Shown: positions 15,989 through 23,932 of the stretch, piece after piece
Numbering within the stretch: the first letter of the stretch is position 1
How the letters are laid out: every line of letters begins with the position of its first letter
Assembly: GCA_005808505.1 (NCBI GenBank)
Contig: SYLX01000135.1
Location: forward strand, 1 to 49,211
Reading direction: 5' to 3'
From: Bdellovibrionales bacterium
Lineage (GTDB): Bacteria > Bdellovibrionota > Bdellovibrionia > Bdellovibrionales > JAMPXM01
DNA: 49,211 nt
Translations under genes and position numbers: made by a program
The notes under the pieces: model-generated
Database searches by the model: none
What the model was told of the DNA's origin: nothing
What the model saw: the letters and a program-made list of their open reading frames with translations, nothing else

Positions 15989-17053
15989 TCATTTTAAGAC
16001 TTTCACGGCGTGATCAGGAAAGTCAGTGAAAACCCCGTCGACTCCTAGCTCGGCGAATTGGCGATACTCTTTTTCCGGATCGCCTTTGTAATCTTCGGCG
16101 AGATAATCCGGATCACTTCTGAACGTGTAGGCGTGAACCCGGAGTCCCGCTTGGTGTGCATTGGCGACGAGCGCCGTAGGCTTGAGCAAGCGGCCCGTTT
16201 TATCGGCCGGCACGATCAAACGCTTGGATGGGCCAATGCCGTAAAGAAAGCCAGCCAACCGCTTTAGCTCTTCTGGCTTTAGAAGATCCTGGTAAGTTCG
16301 CTGATCGCGCTTCGAAGTGAAATCAAAGGGTCGCTTATCGCCCTCATCAAAAAGTAAAACTAGTCGCACATCGGTCACCTGACTCATTTCTCTCAAGTTG
16401 CTCAATTCGAATGATTGGATGATCACGGGCGCCGAAAAGTCTTTCCATCCCTGCGTGTTCAACGTTTTTAGCAAAGTTGGCTCTAGCGGAAGTCCGATCG
16501 CACGAAAGTAGGTTGGATGTTTCGTCTCGATGTACACGCCGATCGTGCGGCCTCGCTTAACCCCTTCCTTCTTTGCAAGCTCGATCACCTCATCGAGAGT
16601 CGGGATCGCAAATTTGCCGTCGTGGTCGTGGGACCGTTTCGCCAAACGCTCTTTTGCACGGAGCTGCTTGATTTCAGCGAGGGTAAAGTCTTCGGTGAAC
16701 CAACCGCTAATCTTTCGCCCGTCGATCGTCTTCTCGGTCTTTCGCTGCGGAAATTTTGCGGCAACGTCGGTCGTCTCCGAGATTTCATTTTCGTGTCGGG
16801 CAACTAAGATTCCGTCTTTGGTGCTGACCACATCAGGCTCAATGAAGTCAGCACCTTGTTCGATTGCTAGGGTGTACGATTCCAACGTGTGTTCTGGGCG
16901 ATGCCCGGAAGCTCCGCGATGCCCAATCACTAATATCTTTTTCCCGAACGCCGAAGTTTTCGCCAATGCTAAATCACTTCGCGATTGAATCTGAAGAACT
17001 CCAAGCACCGTGAATGCACCAAAAAAAACTGGAAGGAAGATCCGTTTCACCAT
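15989..17053 (-). CDS. glpQ: glycerophosphodiester phosphodiesterase, periplasmic
   Basis: This 354-residue protein hydrolyses glycerophosphodiesters from phospholipid breakdown to glycerol-3-phosphate and an alcohol. The catalytic block I-G-H-R-G-A-S-G-H-R-P-E-H-T has H45, R46 and the family HRG motif. E72 and D74 (I-E-P-D-V-V) and H87 (V-A-R-H-E-N-E) complete the Ca-binding and acid/base residues. The long form, with an insertion between strands and the C-terminal V-D-G-V-F-T-D-F-P-D, matches GlpQ rather than cytoplasmic UgpQ. An N-terminal signal segment (residues 5-20) places it in the periplasm. ATG at 17053 and GTG at 17050 are equally placed relative to GCGGGA. A weak hairpin (AGCTG/CAGCT, 15906-15920) with TTGTT may end the transcript. 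Confidence 0.95.
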   Translation of the reverse strand: MVKRIFLPVFFGAFTVLGVLQIQSRSDLALAKTSAFGKKILVIGHRGASGHRPEHTLESYTLAIEQGADFIEPDVVSTKDGILVARHENEISETTDVAAKFPQRKTEKTIDGRKISGWFTEDFTLAEIKQLRAKERLAKRSHDHDGKFAIPTLDEVIELAKKEGVKRGRTIGVYIETKHPTYFRAIGLPLEPTLLKTLNTQGWKDFSAPVIIQSFELSNLREMSQVTDVRLVLLFDEGDKRPFDFTSKRDQRTYQDLLKPEELKRLAGFLYGIGPSKRLIVPADKTGRLLKPTALVANAHQAGLRVHAYTFRSDPDYLAEDYKGDPEKEYRQFAELGVDGVFTDFPDHAVKVLK

Positions 17054-17286
17054 ATCCCGCTGAATTTAGTTTGATGCGGCATAGGCCAACAAGAACTCAC
17101 TCTTTTCCCAACCAAAATCTAAAGCGAGATCTCGGCGAACCGCTTACAAAGAACCGCCCGAGGCAAATTGGCACCCGCGAAAGATGTTGCAAGCGGCCAA
17201 AATCAAATTCGAAATTGCCATCTCTGGATCATTTTAGGTTGGATGTTTGCCAACAACCGACAAAACGTCTTTCGAAGGAGACACCG

Positions 17287-17871
17287 ATGAAATGGCTCGC
17301 GCTCGCACTGATCTTCACGACCTTCCAAGCTCAAGCGACAACTCCGCAAGAAAACGTCGCTCGCTCAATCGAAACTGAAATCGGTCGGCAGCTCGACGGC
17401 GAAGAGTCAGCTGCGGTTTACCAGCTCTTCAACGAAGTTGAACGGCTGCAAAGCACGGCAGCTTTCCGCGCAAATGGCGAAGCTACTTTGACTTATCTTG
17501 GATGTGTCGGCGGCAAGATCGCCTTGATCTTCAAAAAAGGTCTCGCTCTTTGCTCGGACATCAAAGGCAAAACGTATCTTTTGAAATCGAGCGGTAAAGG
17601 TTTGAGTGCTGGACTCTCCGCCTCTGGACAGATCGTAGTTCACTCCGGCGGACGCGACGTCATCCGCGGAACTTACGGCAACGGAGCGCCCGCAACTGAA
17701 CTCGAAGGCACAGAGAGCTACTACAAGTACGCTAAGCTGTTTGCGAAATTCACGCCGGTTGAATTGGATTACTTCAAGAAACTTGACGGCACGGATGCAA
17801 AACTCTTCTTCGTCGGCCTTTCGTACGGTCCTTACTTCAACATGGGTAAAGACACACTCACTCTCGAGTAA
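17287..17871 (+). CDS. secreted protein, unknown function
   Basis: This 194-residue protein starts at the ATG at 17287, 6 bases after AAGGAG; the frame is open 91 codons upstream, but that part is Arg/Pro-rich and unlike a protein. The signal peptide K-W-L-A-L-A-L-I-F-T-T-F-Q-A-Q-A is short and clear. The mature domain contains Y-L-G-C-V-G-G-K-I-A-L-I-F-K-K-G-L-A-L-C, with two Cys likely bonded, and Gly-rich strands (S-A-G-L-S-A-S-G-Q). No family recognised. A GC-rich hairpin follows directly. Confidence 0.82.
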   Translation: MKWLALALIFTTFQAQATTPQENVARSIETEIGRQLDGEESAAVYQLFNEVERLQSTAAFRANGEATLTYLGCVGGKIALIFKKGLALCSDIKGKTYLLKSSGKGLSAGLSASGQIVVHSGGRDVIRGTYGNGAPATELEGTESYYKYAKLFAKFTPVELDYFKKLDGTDAKLFFVGLSYGPYFNMGKDTLTLE

Positions 17872-17880
17872 GAAGCTTCC

Positions 17881-17904
17881 GCGCCCGCTTTCAGAAGCGG
17901 GCGC
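17881..17904. terminator. GC-rich hairpin between convergent genes
   Basis: GCGCCCGCTT/AAGCGGGCGC is a perfect 10-base stem with a TCAG loop, 9 bases after the plus-strand stop and 16 bases beyond the minus-strand stop. It lacks a T-run, but its position and strength fit a terminator. Confidence 0.65.
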
Positions 17905-17919
17905 CCGCCCCCGGCGTGA

Positions 17920-18288
17920 TCAAGGCGCCTGAACTCCCTCAATCCACTTCTGAATCGCCTCAATCTCGCTTGCGCCGACGGTCTCACTCGGCGGCATATT
18001 TTCATTGCCCCCGAAACCCGCCCCTCGAATTCTCGTAAGCATCGTCGACGAAGCTGGAACACCAGGGCTTACGTGGCCACTACTGATCAGCGTCGAAAGA
18101 GTTGCGGTGTGAAACGAATGGCAACTGGCACATCGGTTTGCGAGAACTCCGCGCGCTTTTTCCTCCGGCGTGCCTCCGGCATATCTTTGATCATCTTGCG
18201 ATGATGAATTATAGACCTGGCAACCTGACGAGAGTATTAGCGCCGCAAAAATGAGAAAAATGTGAGGAGTCGTGGACTTTGCCGGCAT
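17920..18288 (-). CDS. lipoprotein c-type cytochrome
   Basis: This 122-residue protein has a signal peptide ending L-I-L-S-S-G-C (Cys23), which predicts lipidation. C-A-S-C-H at 53-57 is the haem-attachment site. A likely distal Met98 is in E-N-M-P-P, the usual spacing and context for small class I cytochrome c domains, followed by the C-terminal helix I-E-A-I-Q-K-W-I-E-G. It would carry electrons in the periplasm while tethered to a membrane. No oxidase or dehydrogenase partner is adjacent, and no haem-lyase genes are in the window. The ATG has a weak ribosome-binding site. Confidence 0.88.
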   Translation of the reverse strand: MPAKSTTPHIFLIFAALILSSGCQVYNSSSQDDQRYAGGTPEEKARGVLANRCASCHSFHTATLSTLISSGHVSPGVPASSTMLTRIRGAGFGGNENMPPSETVGASEIEAIQKWIEGVQAP

Positions 18289-18381
18289 GGAGAAAGCTTG
18301 AACCGCGTTGCTCAGAAGAGCAAAGAAAACGCGGGCGTAGCCGGACCATCATCCAGACCGCGAAGGTCCGGACGTTGGAAA

Positions 18382-18411
18382 GCTCGCGCGAAAACCGAAG
18401 GCCGCGCGAGC
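18382..18411 (-). terminator. terminator downstream of L,D-transpeptidase gene
   Basis: GCTCGCGCG/CGCGCGAGC is a perfect 9-base GC-rich stem with a 12-base loop, followed by TTTCC on the minus strand. It lies 16 bases after the stop of the transpeptidase gene. Confidence 0.6.
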
Positions 18412-18426
18412 CTTAGAGCAAATCAA

Positions 18427-19083
18427 TTACTCAACCGTGATCCAAGTTTGTTTGATGCCGTTTTGGCGAACGAGGCGGTTGAAGTACTTCGCGTTGTCAG
18501 GGTGCAAGCGGATGCAGCCGTGCGAAGCGGGCGAACCGAGCTTCGACCAGTTGCCTTTGCCTGTGCCGTGGATCGCGAAGCCACCTTGGATGAAGACTGC
18601 GTACGGCATGTTGCCGAGGCCAGCGTAGTCGCCGCCCGGATACTTCGTCGAAGTGTACTTGTCGTAGATGCGTCCGTTCGGGTGACGGTCGAACTTTGGA
18701 GTCGTGAAGCCTTTTGTTCCAGTCGAAACGTCGTAAGTGCCAACGAGCGAGCCGTCAACGTAGAGTTCCATCGATTGCGACGAACGGATGACGCGAGCCC
18801 AAACCGCGCACGATTGGCGGTAGCAGCCGGAATCAAAGAACGGAATTGCGCTCAAACCGCTGTCTTCGAGGAAAGCCGAGATACCAGTTTCGTTCTCGTA
18901 CTCTTCGTCGTAAGCGCGGAGAGTTTGTTCGATCTCGGGATCGAAGGGGTTGAGTTCGTCAAGAGCGTTAACTTCTTCAGGCATTTCCGAAGCTTGTTGG
19001 TTTGCGCCTTGCTCGAGAGCGTGCGAGGGAAGCGAGAAAGCCAATGTGGCTAAAACAGAGAGAAGAGCCGTCTTCAAGATCAT
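18427..19083 (-). CDS. L,D-transpeptidase (YkuD domain)
   Basis: This 218-residue protein starts at the ATG at 19083, behind GAGGAGGAT, rather than 22 codons earlier. YkuD enzymes make 3-3 peptidoglycan cross-links or attach proteins to peptidoglycan. The signature I-H-G-T...L-G-S-P-A-S-H-G-C-I-R-L is complete, with H172 and nucleophile C190. A signal peptide (residues 1-23) sends it to the periplasm. An acidic spacer (30-65) and an extra pair of Cys (S-G-C-Y-R-Q-S-C, 87 and 92) precede the catalytic domain, which lies in the C-terminal half. In Bdellovibrio-type predators such enzymes modify both self and prey walls, but the role here is not determined. Confidence 0.95.
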   Translation of the reverse strand: MILKTALLSVLATLAFSLPSHALEQGANQQASEMPEEVNALDELNPFDPEIEQTLRAYDEEYENETGISAFLEDSGLSAIPFFDSGCYRQSCAVWARVIRSSQSMELYVDGSLVGTYDVSTGTKGFTTPKFDRHPNGRIYDKYTSTKYPGGDYAGLGNMPYAVFIQGGFAIHGTGKGNWSKLGSPASHGCIRLHPDNAKYFNRLVRQNGIKQTWITVE

Positions 19084-19272
19084 TTCGTTATCCTCCTCAG
19101 GATTAAGCGGTGCATGGAATATCCGCAGCAAGGCCTTTCGGCAATGCAAAATCCGGATTTTCTCCAGATCAATGTCGGATGACGAAATTTTGTGATGTTT
19201 CGCCGACGTCCGCTATCCTAGCGAAAAACAGGTTTTCAACGTCAAGGTAGAAGCAGGTAGAAGGCGGCTTGT

Positions 19273-19887
19273 TTAGCGGGTGTATTTCTTGGTGATGGGG
19301 TCACCAGAAGCCGCCGTTTCACCGATTAAGGAGATCGATGTTACTTTGCGAAAAGGCGGAAGGAAGGTTTTTTTCGCCTCGCTATAAACGGTTTCGACTC
19401 GGACGAGCTTTTCGCCGTCCGAAGGCCCAAGCGGAATCAGAGTGTCGACATCGCACGAGCCACCCTTCTTCTTCGCCACGATTCGGAACCGAGCCTCTTT
19501 GAGATCGTGCTTCAACTCCCGGAAATCCTTGATCCGCGCGGAAAAGGAGGTGCGATCTTGAGAGAGACTTTCAACTTCTAATCGTTTACGGATCGCCGAG
19601 CGGATCATCCCGTTGACCGGTTTCACGGTCTGTCGATTCATCATCCAGTAGAAATCAACGACGGGCCGCGGGTCGACGGAACTCAATGGCTTGAATCGGC
19701 ACTGATCATCTAAGCGCGTGTAAATGATGAGAATGTTCTGAGGATTCTCGTTTTTTTCGAAGGTGAAGAGTCGGTAATGAGTTCCGTACTCAGGATTCTG
19801 GATGGCTTCATCCGCCCTTGCGGCCTGAGCCATTAGTCCCAAAACCGCCGACAAAGCTGCCTGAGCCGCCAATAGTGCCGCCGTCAT
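19273..19887 (-). CDS. exported protein, DUF4833-like
   Basis: This 204-residue protein starts at the ATG at 19887 (AGAGG upstream), which begins a signal peptide rich in Ala and ending A-A-R-A-D. The mature domain contains Y-R-L-F-T-F-E-K-N-E-N-P-Q-N and V-D-F-Y-W-M-M, a pattern I associate with the small DUF4833 family of exported proteins; that assignment is tentative. Function is unknown. The start of the preceding frame is 11 codons upstream and would weaken the signal peptide. No clear partner gene. Confidence 0.75.
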   Translation of the reverse strand: MTAALLAAQAALSAVLGLMAQAARADEAIQNPEYGTHYRLFTFEKNENPQNILIIYTRLDDQCRFKPLSSVDPRPVVDFYWMMNRQTVKPVNGMIRSAIRKRLEVESLSQDRTSFSARIKDFRELKHDLKEARFRIVAKKKGGSCDVDTLIPLGPSDGEKLVRVETVYSEAKKTFLPPFRKVTSISLIGETAASGDPITKKYTR

Positions 19888-19960
19888 TCTCGCCTCTCTT
19901 TGCGCGGACCATGTCCGCACGAAAGACGATTCTTACCCAGCCCGAGGCACTGCAAAATCC

Positions 19961-20503
19961 CTATTTTTTTTCGTCAGGCTTTCTCTTTTGACCGTCGGTC
20001 TGACCGACTCTGTTTTGGTAAGCCATATCCCCGAAATGATGCCGCGCAGCCGCATTGTAGGCGAGGGCGGCTTCTTCTTCCGTGTCGAAATGCCCAAGAT
20101 TGATGGAGCGGCCGTCAACTTCGATCCCGGCACGCCAACGTCCATCCGCTTTGGAATAGGAAACACCCCGGTAGCTCGAAGTCGTCTTACTCCGCTTTTT
20201 CGGCAGAAGACGCTGACGTTCCTGCAAAGTGCAGACGATCAGGTTGCTCTTGCGGTAATCCAAACCGTCGTTGAACCTGCGTGGGTAAACTTGTTTACCC
20301 GGCGGTGGGTCCATCAAAAACTTTCCGAGCGTGATCGTCTTGACGCCTTTAGGACCACGAATGGAAGTCACCACGCGAAGGCGACCCGTCGTACCCTTGG
20401 TAGCGCGCCACTTATGGGCGCTCACGCGATCGAGATCTTCGCGATCGATCTTTACTTGGAGATCAGGAGAAACGGAAAGGTAGCACCAATCTTCTGCCGT
20501 CAT
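19961..20503 (-). CDS. AP2-domain DNA-binding protein with degenerate HNH region
   Basis: This 180-residue protein has an AP2/ERF-type DNA-binding domain at residues 111-160: Y-R-G-V-S-Y, G-R-W-R-A-G-I, L-G-H-F-D-T-E-E-E-A-A-L-A-Y-N-A-A-A. It occurs in bacteria mostly fused to HNH homing endonucleases. The N-terminal half matches the HNH partner in order (V-Y-P-R-R-F-N-D-G-L-D-Y-R-K-S-N-L at 72-88). However, the catalytic His of the usual D-H-I-N-G-D is replaced, leaving only the N-D...L-D-x-R-x-S-N-L frame. This suggests a homing nuclease that lost cutting and now only binds DNA. The basic tail ends D-E-K-K. It sits 83 bases downstream of a response regulator on the same strand. Confidence 0.85.
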   Translation of the reverse strand: MTAEDWCYLSVSPDLQVKIDREDLDRVSAHKWRATKGTTGRLRVVTSIRGPKGVKTITLGKFLMDPPPGKQVYPRRFNDGLDYRKSNLIVCTLQERQRLLPKKRSKTTSSYRGVSYSKADGRWRAGIEVDGRSINLGHFDTEEEAALAYNAAARHHFGDMAYQNRVGQTDGQKRKPDEKK

Positions 20504-20586
20504 ATCTCAAGCTTGAAGGAAAGATCGTAACCCCGCAACCGGACCAGGCCAGGGTCGAGTTTTAGATCATGCTAAACAAAAGCCGT

Positions 20587-21015
20587 TCAGACGGAAGAGC
20601 GTGCACTTCTGGCGGAGCGGATTTGCACCGCAACGGTCGCGAGAATTTCGGTGATGCGAAACGGCTTGTGAAACATTCCCTTCGCTCCGCTTGCGCGGAC
20701 CTGGTCTTCCGTCAGATCCGAGTAACCGGTCATGAAGAACACTCCCGGCTTTTCGCCTTCTTGAGCGTTCAACCATTCAAGGAGTTCGATCCCTCCACCA
20801 CCCGGCATGCGGATATCAGAAAGAACAACGTCGATACGTTCGGTGGCGAGAAGAGCTTGGGCCGCCGCGCCACTCCCCGCCTGCAGGACGCGGTATCCGA
20901 GAAGCTGAAATTCATCGGCTAGAAATTCGCGAAGATCAGCTTCATCCTCGGCGATGAGAATGCAATCGCGATCATTCGCTTTTGATTTCAACTGGGATGG
21001 ATCATCCGGCAACAT
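20587..21015 (-). CDS. single-domain response regulator
   Basis: This 142-residue protein has GGGGAG 4 bases before the ATG. It is a receiver domain only. Acidic pocket residues are E23-D24, the phosphoacceptor is D67 in V-V-L-S-D-I-R-M-P-G, T96 lies in F-M-T-G-Y, and K117 in F-H-K-P-F. There is no output domain, so it acts through protein contact (CheY/Spo0F-like) or in a phosphorelay. The histidine kinase is not in the window. A 15-residue polar N-terminal tail precedes the fold. The short C-terminal tail is basic (S-A-R-S-A-R-S). Confidence 0.94.
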   Translation of the reverse strand: MLPDDPSQLKSKANDRDCILIAEDEADLREFLADEFQLLGYRVLQAGSGAAAQALLATERIDVVLSDIRMPGGGGIELLEWLNAQEGEKPGVFFMTGYSDLTEDQVRASGAKGMFHKPFRITEILATVAVQIRSARSARSSV

Positions 21016-21065
21016 GGACTCCCCGATTCTCTCGCATCAGCTCAGAACCCGGATCGGAATCCAGA

Positions 21066-21671
21066 TTAAGTAAAGATGCGCGATTTGCGGCAAGCGGGTC
21101 TCGCCTTCAGCTTTTCAAAGTAAATTTTGAATACCGGCGAGAGCTTGATCAAAAAATCGCCCCAATTTAGCAAGCTTCCGATCATGATGTCAGCCGCTGA
21201 GAATTCGTTGCCGACAAGATAGGTTTTTCCTGAGAGCGCGGATTCGAGCAACAGCGCCGCGGCTTTGAATTCCTCACTCGCCTGCGCCTCGGCTGCGTGA
21301 TCCTTTGCCTCGCGTGCGCGCCAGAGCTTCTCCATGAGAGGCTCGAGCGTCGAGGTAGCAAAAAACATCCATTGGTAATACTCCGCGCGCAGGGGTGAAC
21401 CCGGTTGCGGAGCGAGACCTTTTTGTGGATGGAGATCGACGAAGGTCAGACAGATCGCGCCCGTTTCGCAAAGCGATCGGCCGTCGAATCGAACCGTCGG
21501 CACGGTGCCCATCGGATTGATTTTCAGATATTCGGGTGAACGGTGCTCCATCAAGTCCCAGCTCAGCATATGGTCTTCATAGGCAATGCCGAGCTCTTCA
21601 AAAAGCCAGCGCACACGACCGCTGCGATCACCGTAAGAAAAACCGTATAACGTGATTGGCTTACTGCTCAT
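21066..21671 (-). CDS. glutathione S-transferase family protein
   Basis: This 201-residue protein starts at the ATG at 21671 behind GGGAGGAT; an earlier ATG eight codons upstream lacks such a site. The N-terminal thioredoxin-like half has I-T-L-Y-G-F-S-Y-G-D-R-S-G-R-V-R-W and the glutathione-binding M-G-T-V-P-T-V followed by L-C-E-T-G-A-I. The C-terminal helical half carries the N-capping region F-S-A-A-D-I-M-I-G. Cytosolic GSTs conjugate glutathione or reduce substrates. The specific substrate is unknown. Confidence 0.92.
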   Translation of the reverse strand: MSSKPITLYGFSYGDRSGRVRWLFEELGIAYEDHMLSWDLMEHRSPEYLKINPMGTVPTVRFDGRSLCETGAICLTFVDLHPQKGLAPQPGSPLRAEYYQWMFFATSTLEPLMEKLWRAREAKDHAAEAQASEEFKAAALLLESALSGKTYLVGNEFSAADIMIGSLLNWGDFLIKLSPVFKIYFEKLKARPACRKSRIFT

Positions 21672-21976
21672 CGTATCCTCCCTGCGGCGAAACATCCGAC
21701 GTTCCGCGCGCCGCTTCGGGCCGATCCATTAGATCGTTTAACCATTACACCACGAGTACCAGCCGCTCGGTAGTCGCGAAAACCGATTGGATCAGAATGG
21801 CCAAGCGGAAATTCTCAATTCGAGAAGCGACCAGGAGACGCCCCTACAACATCCAGAAGGCGCCCAGAAAACCCCAGGAGATGAAATTAGAACTTTCGAG
21901 TTTAACTCGGCTCATGATGTAACGCTCGGCCCACGTCTCGTGCGTCGGTGGCTCGGCTCGAAACACTCACCGGTAC
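21672..21976. other. 305-base intergenic region
   Basis: No gene, strong hairpin or promoter was recognised. Read on the minus strand, 21733-21758 contains a stretch like a tRNA D-arm (GTGGTGTAATGGTTA), but no T-arm or acceptor partner follows. Confidence 0.5.
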
Positions 21977-23068
21977 TCAACTCCAGTTCTGCTTGAGCCA
22001 CTTCCAAAAGTTAGATCGTCTTTCGCCGATGTCGAAATGCGTGCCCTCGAACTCGCTGTAGTCACAACTGACCCGAAGGTCATGAAAACGATCTCGAATC
22101 TGACGAGTTCCGAATAGAAGTTGAAACTGGTCTCGCGTCCCGACATCCAGGTATATCATGTCGAGACGAGCTGCCGACTCACTTCGTTCTTTGATGAACT
22201 CGACAGGATCATGGCGCTTCCATTTTGACCACGTTTCAGGTTTTAAGATCCCGGTCTCTGCATCGAGCGGATATTCGATCGTCCCATCGCTACTTGGTGC
22301 ATAACAAAGGCCCATGGCGATCGCGTTGAGGACGGGAAACGCTTCCTTCCTTTTCATCCAGCGTCCTGCTTCCATCTCGCGGCGAACGGCATTGATGCCT
22401 CCGAGCGAAGTCAACACCGGCAAAGCCGTGTAGAGATCCGGCAAGAGGCTCGCTTCGAAAAAGCTGTCGGGAGCAATCGCCGCCGCAAAACCAAAAACAT
22501 CGGGCCGCTTCGTTGCAAGATGAAGAGCTCCGTACCCGCCGCTTGAACCTCCGCTCACGCACCACTTTTGCCGATCGTTCGTTACCGCGCACTCACGCTT
22601 TACTGCTTCAACCAGTTCGTTCAAGACGAAGTCTTCATAGCGCCCGGTTCCCTCGCTGTTGATGAACTGTGAACCACCCCAATACGTCATCGCATCACAA
22701 AAAACGTAGATCGCCAGCGGAGCTTCACCGCGCTTGCAAGCGAGATCGAGAGTTTCAGCCGTGTTCGGGGCGCGATATTTTTGCCCGAAAGAATAGGTTC
22801 CGTTACCCGTCAGACCCGAGAGGACGAAGACCACAGGCCAACCTTGAGCCGGTGCTTGCGCCCGAGGTACTAAAACAGGATTTCTTCGTAAGGTGGGATC
22901 ACCGAGCGGATTTCCTCGGAGAGCCTGACTTTCAATCTGCAAAGTGGCGAAGCTAAAATTCTCTAGCTCTTGAAGCCAAAGCCCCTCTTGAAGTCGCGAT
23001 TTAAAACTTGAAGGATTCTGAGATAGATTTTGTTCTGAGTTTTGAGCTGCATCGTGGGTATCGTTCAT
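21977..23068 (-). CDS. esterase, alpha/beta hydrolase (esterase D/PF00756-like)
   Basis: This 363-residue protein resembles the putative esterase family that includes S-formylglutathione hydrolase and enterochelin esterase. The nucleophile elbow is V-S-G-G-S-S-G-G-Y-G-A (Ser176 at the centre of G-x-S-x-G). Asp is in Y-L-D-V-G-T-R-D and His in E-G-T-H-F-D near the C-terminus. The first 65 residues are polar and Asn/Gln-rich, without a signal peptide, so it is probably cytoplasmic. L-S-G-L-T-G-N-G (83-90) supplies the oxyanion strand. It follows the superoxide dismutase gene by 119 bases on the same strand, separated by a triple repeat. Confidence 0.88.
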   Translation of the reverse strand: MNDTHDAAQNSEQNLSQNPSSFKSRLQEGLWLQELENFSFATLQIESQALRGNPLGDPTLRRNPVLVPRAQAPAQGWPVVFVLSGLTGNGTYSFGQKYRAPNTAETLDLACKRGEAPLAIYVFCDAMTYWGGSQFINSEGTGRYEDFVLNELVEAVKRECAVTNDRQKWCVSGGSSGGYGALHLATKRPDVFGFAAAIAPDSFFEASLLPDLYTALPVLTSLGGINAVRREMEAGRWMKRKEAFPVLNAIAMGLCYAPSSDGTIEYPLDAETGILKPETWSKWKRHDPVEFIKERSESAARLDMIYLDVGTRDQFQLLFGTRQIRDRFHDLRVSCDYSEFEGTHFDIGERRSNFWKWLKQNWS

Positions 23069-23159
23069 GCGCCGATTTCATTGCACGGGCTGAAAGCTTT
23101 CAAGCATTTTCGGGAGTTCCGCAGAAGACAGCTCGATCGCAAGTCAATTCCCATTCAGG

Positions 23160-23192
23160 GCCCGTTCAATGCCCGTTCAATGCCCGTTCAAT
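23160..23192. repeat. 11-base unit, three tandem copies, over sod stop codon
   Basis: GCCCGTTCAAT occurs three times without interruption (23160-23170, 23171-23181, 23182-23192). On the minus strand the first copy read supplies the TGA stop of the superoxide dismutase gene, and the other two fall just after it. A partial copy (CCCATTCAGGG) precedes them. The pattern indicates slippage or local duplication. Confidence 0.9.
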
Positions 23193-23877
23193 GATAGTCG
23201 CCGATCAAAAGCTTGTGCACGCGTGTCCAATTCACGAGCGCAAAAAATTGGCGGAGGAAGTCTTCACGCTTCGCCTTGAAGTGCAAATAGTAAGCGTGCT
23301 CCCAAAGATCGCAAACGAGAATTGGCTGACCTCGCACGGCACAGACGTCCATCAACGGATTGTCGTGATTAAGAGTCGTTGCGAGGTGGAGACGCTCGGG
23401 CCCATCCTTGATCAGCCAAAGCCATCCCGATCCGACGTGTTGTGAGCCGACTCTGACAAATTCAGCCTTGAAAGCATCGAGAGACCCAAAGGATTTCTCG
23501 AAAGCCTTCAAGAGCTCGGGAGAGATCTCTTGATCCTCTTTGCAGTCGGTCATCACACTCCAGAAGAAAGTGTGATTCCAATGACCGCCTCCATGATCGC
23601 GAACGGCCTGCGGAAAAGCGCTCACGTGCGAGAGAATTTCTTCGAGAGTACGGCCTCGTACCGACGTCGACGCTAAAGCCTCATTGAGTCGATCGACATA
23701 GCATCGATGATGGACATCGTGATGCCACTTCAGTGTTTCACGATCGATCACCGGCTCAAGAGCATCGTAGGCGTAAGGGAGCGGGCCCAAGTGGAAAGGC
23801 TCATGACCGCTCGCTGCGATGAGTGCCTGTTGCACATTCTTTCCTCCCAGCGCTTCCGCAATGGACATGCTGGCCAT
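23188..23877 (-). CDS. sod: iron/manganese superoxide dismutase
   Basis: This 229-residue enzyme dismutates superoxide to peroxide and oxygen. The metal ligands are all present: H52 (W-H-H-D-V-H-H), H102 (G-G-G-H-W-N-H-T-F-F-W), D190 and H194 (D-L-W-E-H-A-Y-Y-L). Gly at the position before H-W-N-H resembles Mn-type enzymes. The outer-sphere Gln of Mn enzymes (N-Q-D-x-P-L) is instead His171 (N-H-D-N-P-L), so metal preference cannot be read. About 24 extra N-terminal residues precede the usual L-P-Y-A-Y-D start; they are not a signal peptide. The ATG has a strong AGGAGG. Short tandem repeats lie immediately upstream and at the stop codon. Confidence 0.96.
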   Translation of the reverse strand: MASMSIAEALGGKNVQQALIAASGHEPFHLGPLPYAYDALEPVIDRETLKWHHDVHHRCYVDRLNEALASTSVRGRTLEEILSHVSAFPQAVRDHGGGHWNHTFFWSVMTDCKEDQEISPELLKAFEKSFGSLDAFKAEFVRVGSQHVGSGWLWLIKDGPERLHLATTLNHDNPLMDVCAVRGQPILVCDLWEHAYYLHFKAKREDFLRQFFALVNWTRVHKLLIGDYH

Positions 23878-23902
23878 AGCCCCTCCTAAAAGTCTTAAGC
23901 CA

Positions 23903-23932
23903 AAGTTTCCTCAAGTTTCCTCAAGTTTCCTT
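23903..23932 (-). promoter_or_regulatory. 10-base direct repeats upstream of superoxide dismutase
   Basis: Three tandem copies of AAGTTTCCTC (GAGGAAACTT on the gene's strand; the third copy has 9 of 10 bases) lie 26-55 bases before the start codon. The 10-base period equals about one helical turn, so a protein could bind all copies on one face. They also contain GAGG. The rest of the 344-base gap up to 24221 holds no gene; TTCTGCAGAA (23943-23952) is a small palindrome. Confidence 0.5.

Noticed and set aside
18262-19053. 263-codon plus-strand frame over the L,D-transpeptidase gene
   Set aside because: Arg/Val/Ala-rich composition with no motifs; the opposite strand encodes a complete YkuD enzyme.
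19988-20530. 180-codon plus-strand frame antisense to the AP2 protein
   Set aside because: It is the same length as the real gene by coincidence of phase; no motifs, whereas the minus strand has a clear AP2 domain.
21733-21758. tRNA-like D-arm sequence on the minus strand
   Set aside because: The D-stem does not close properly, no acceptor pairing and no T-arm (TTCGA) follow, so it is not a tRNA gene; a tRNA relic cannot be supported.
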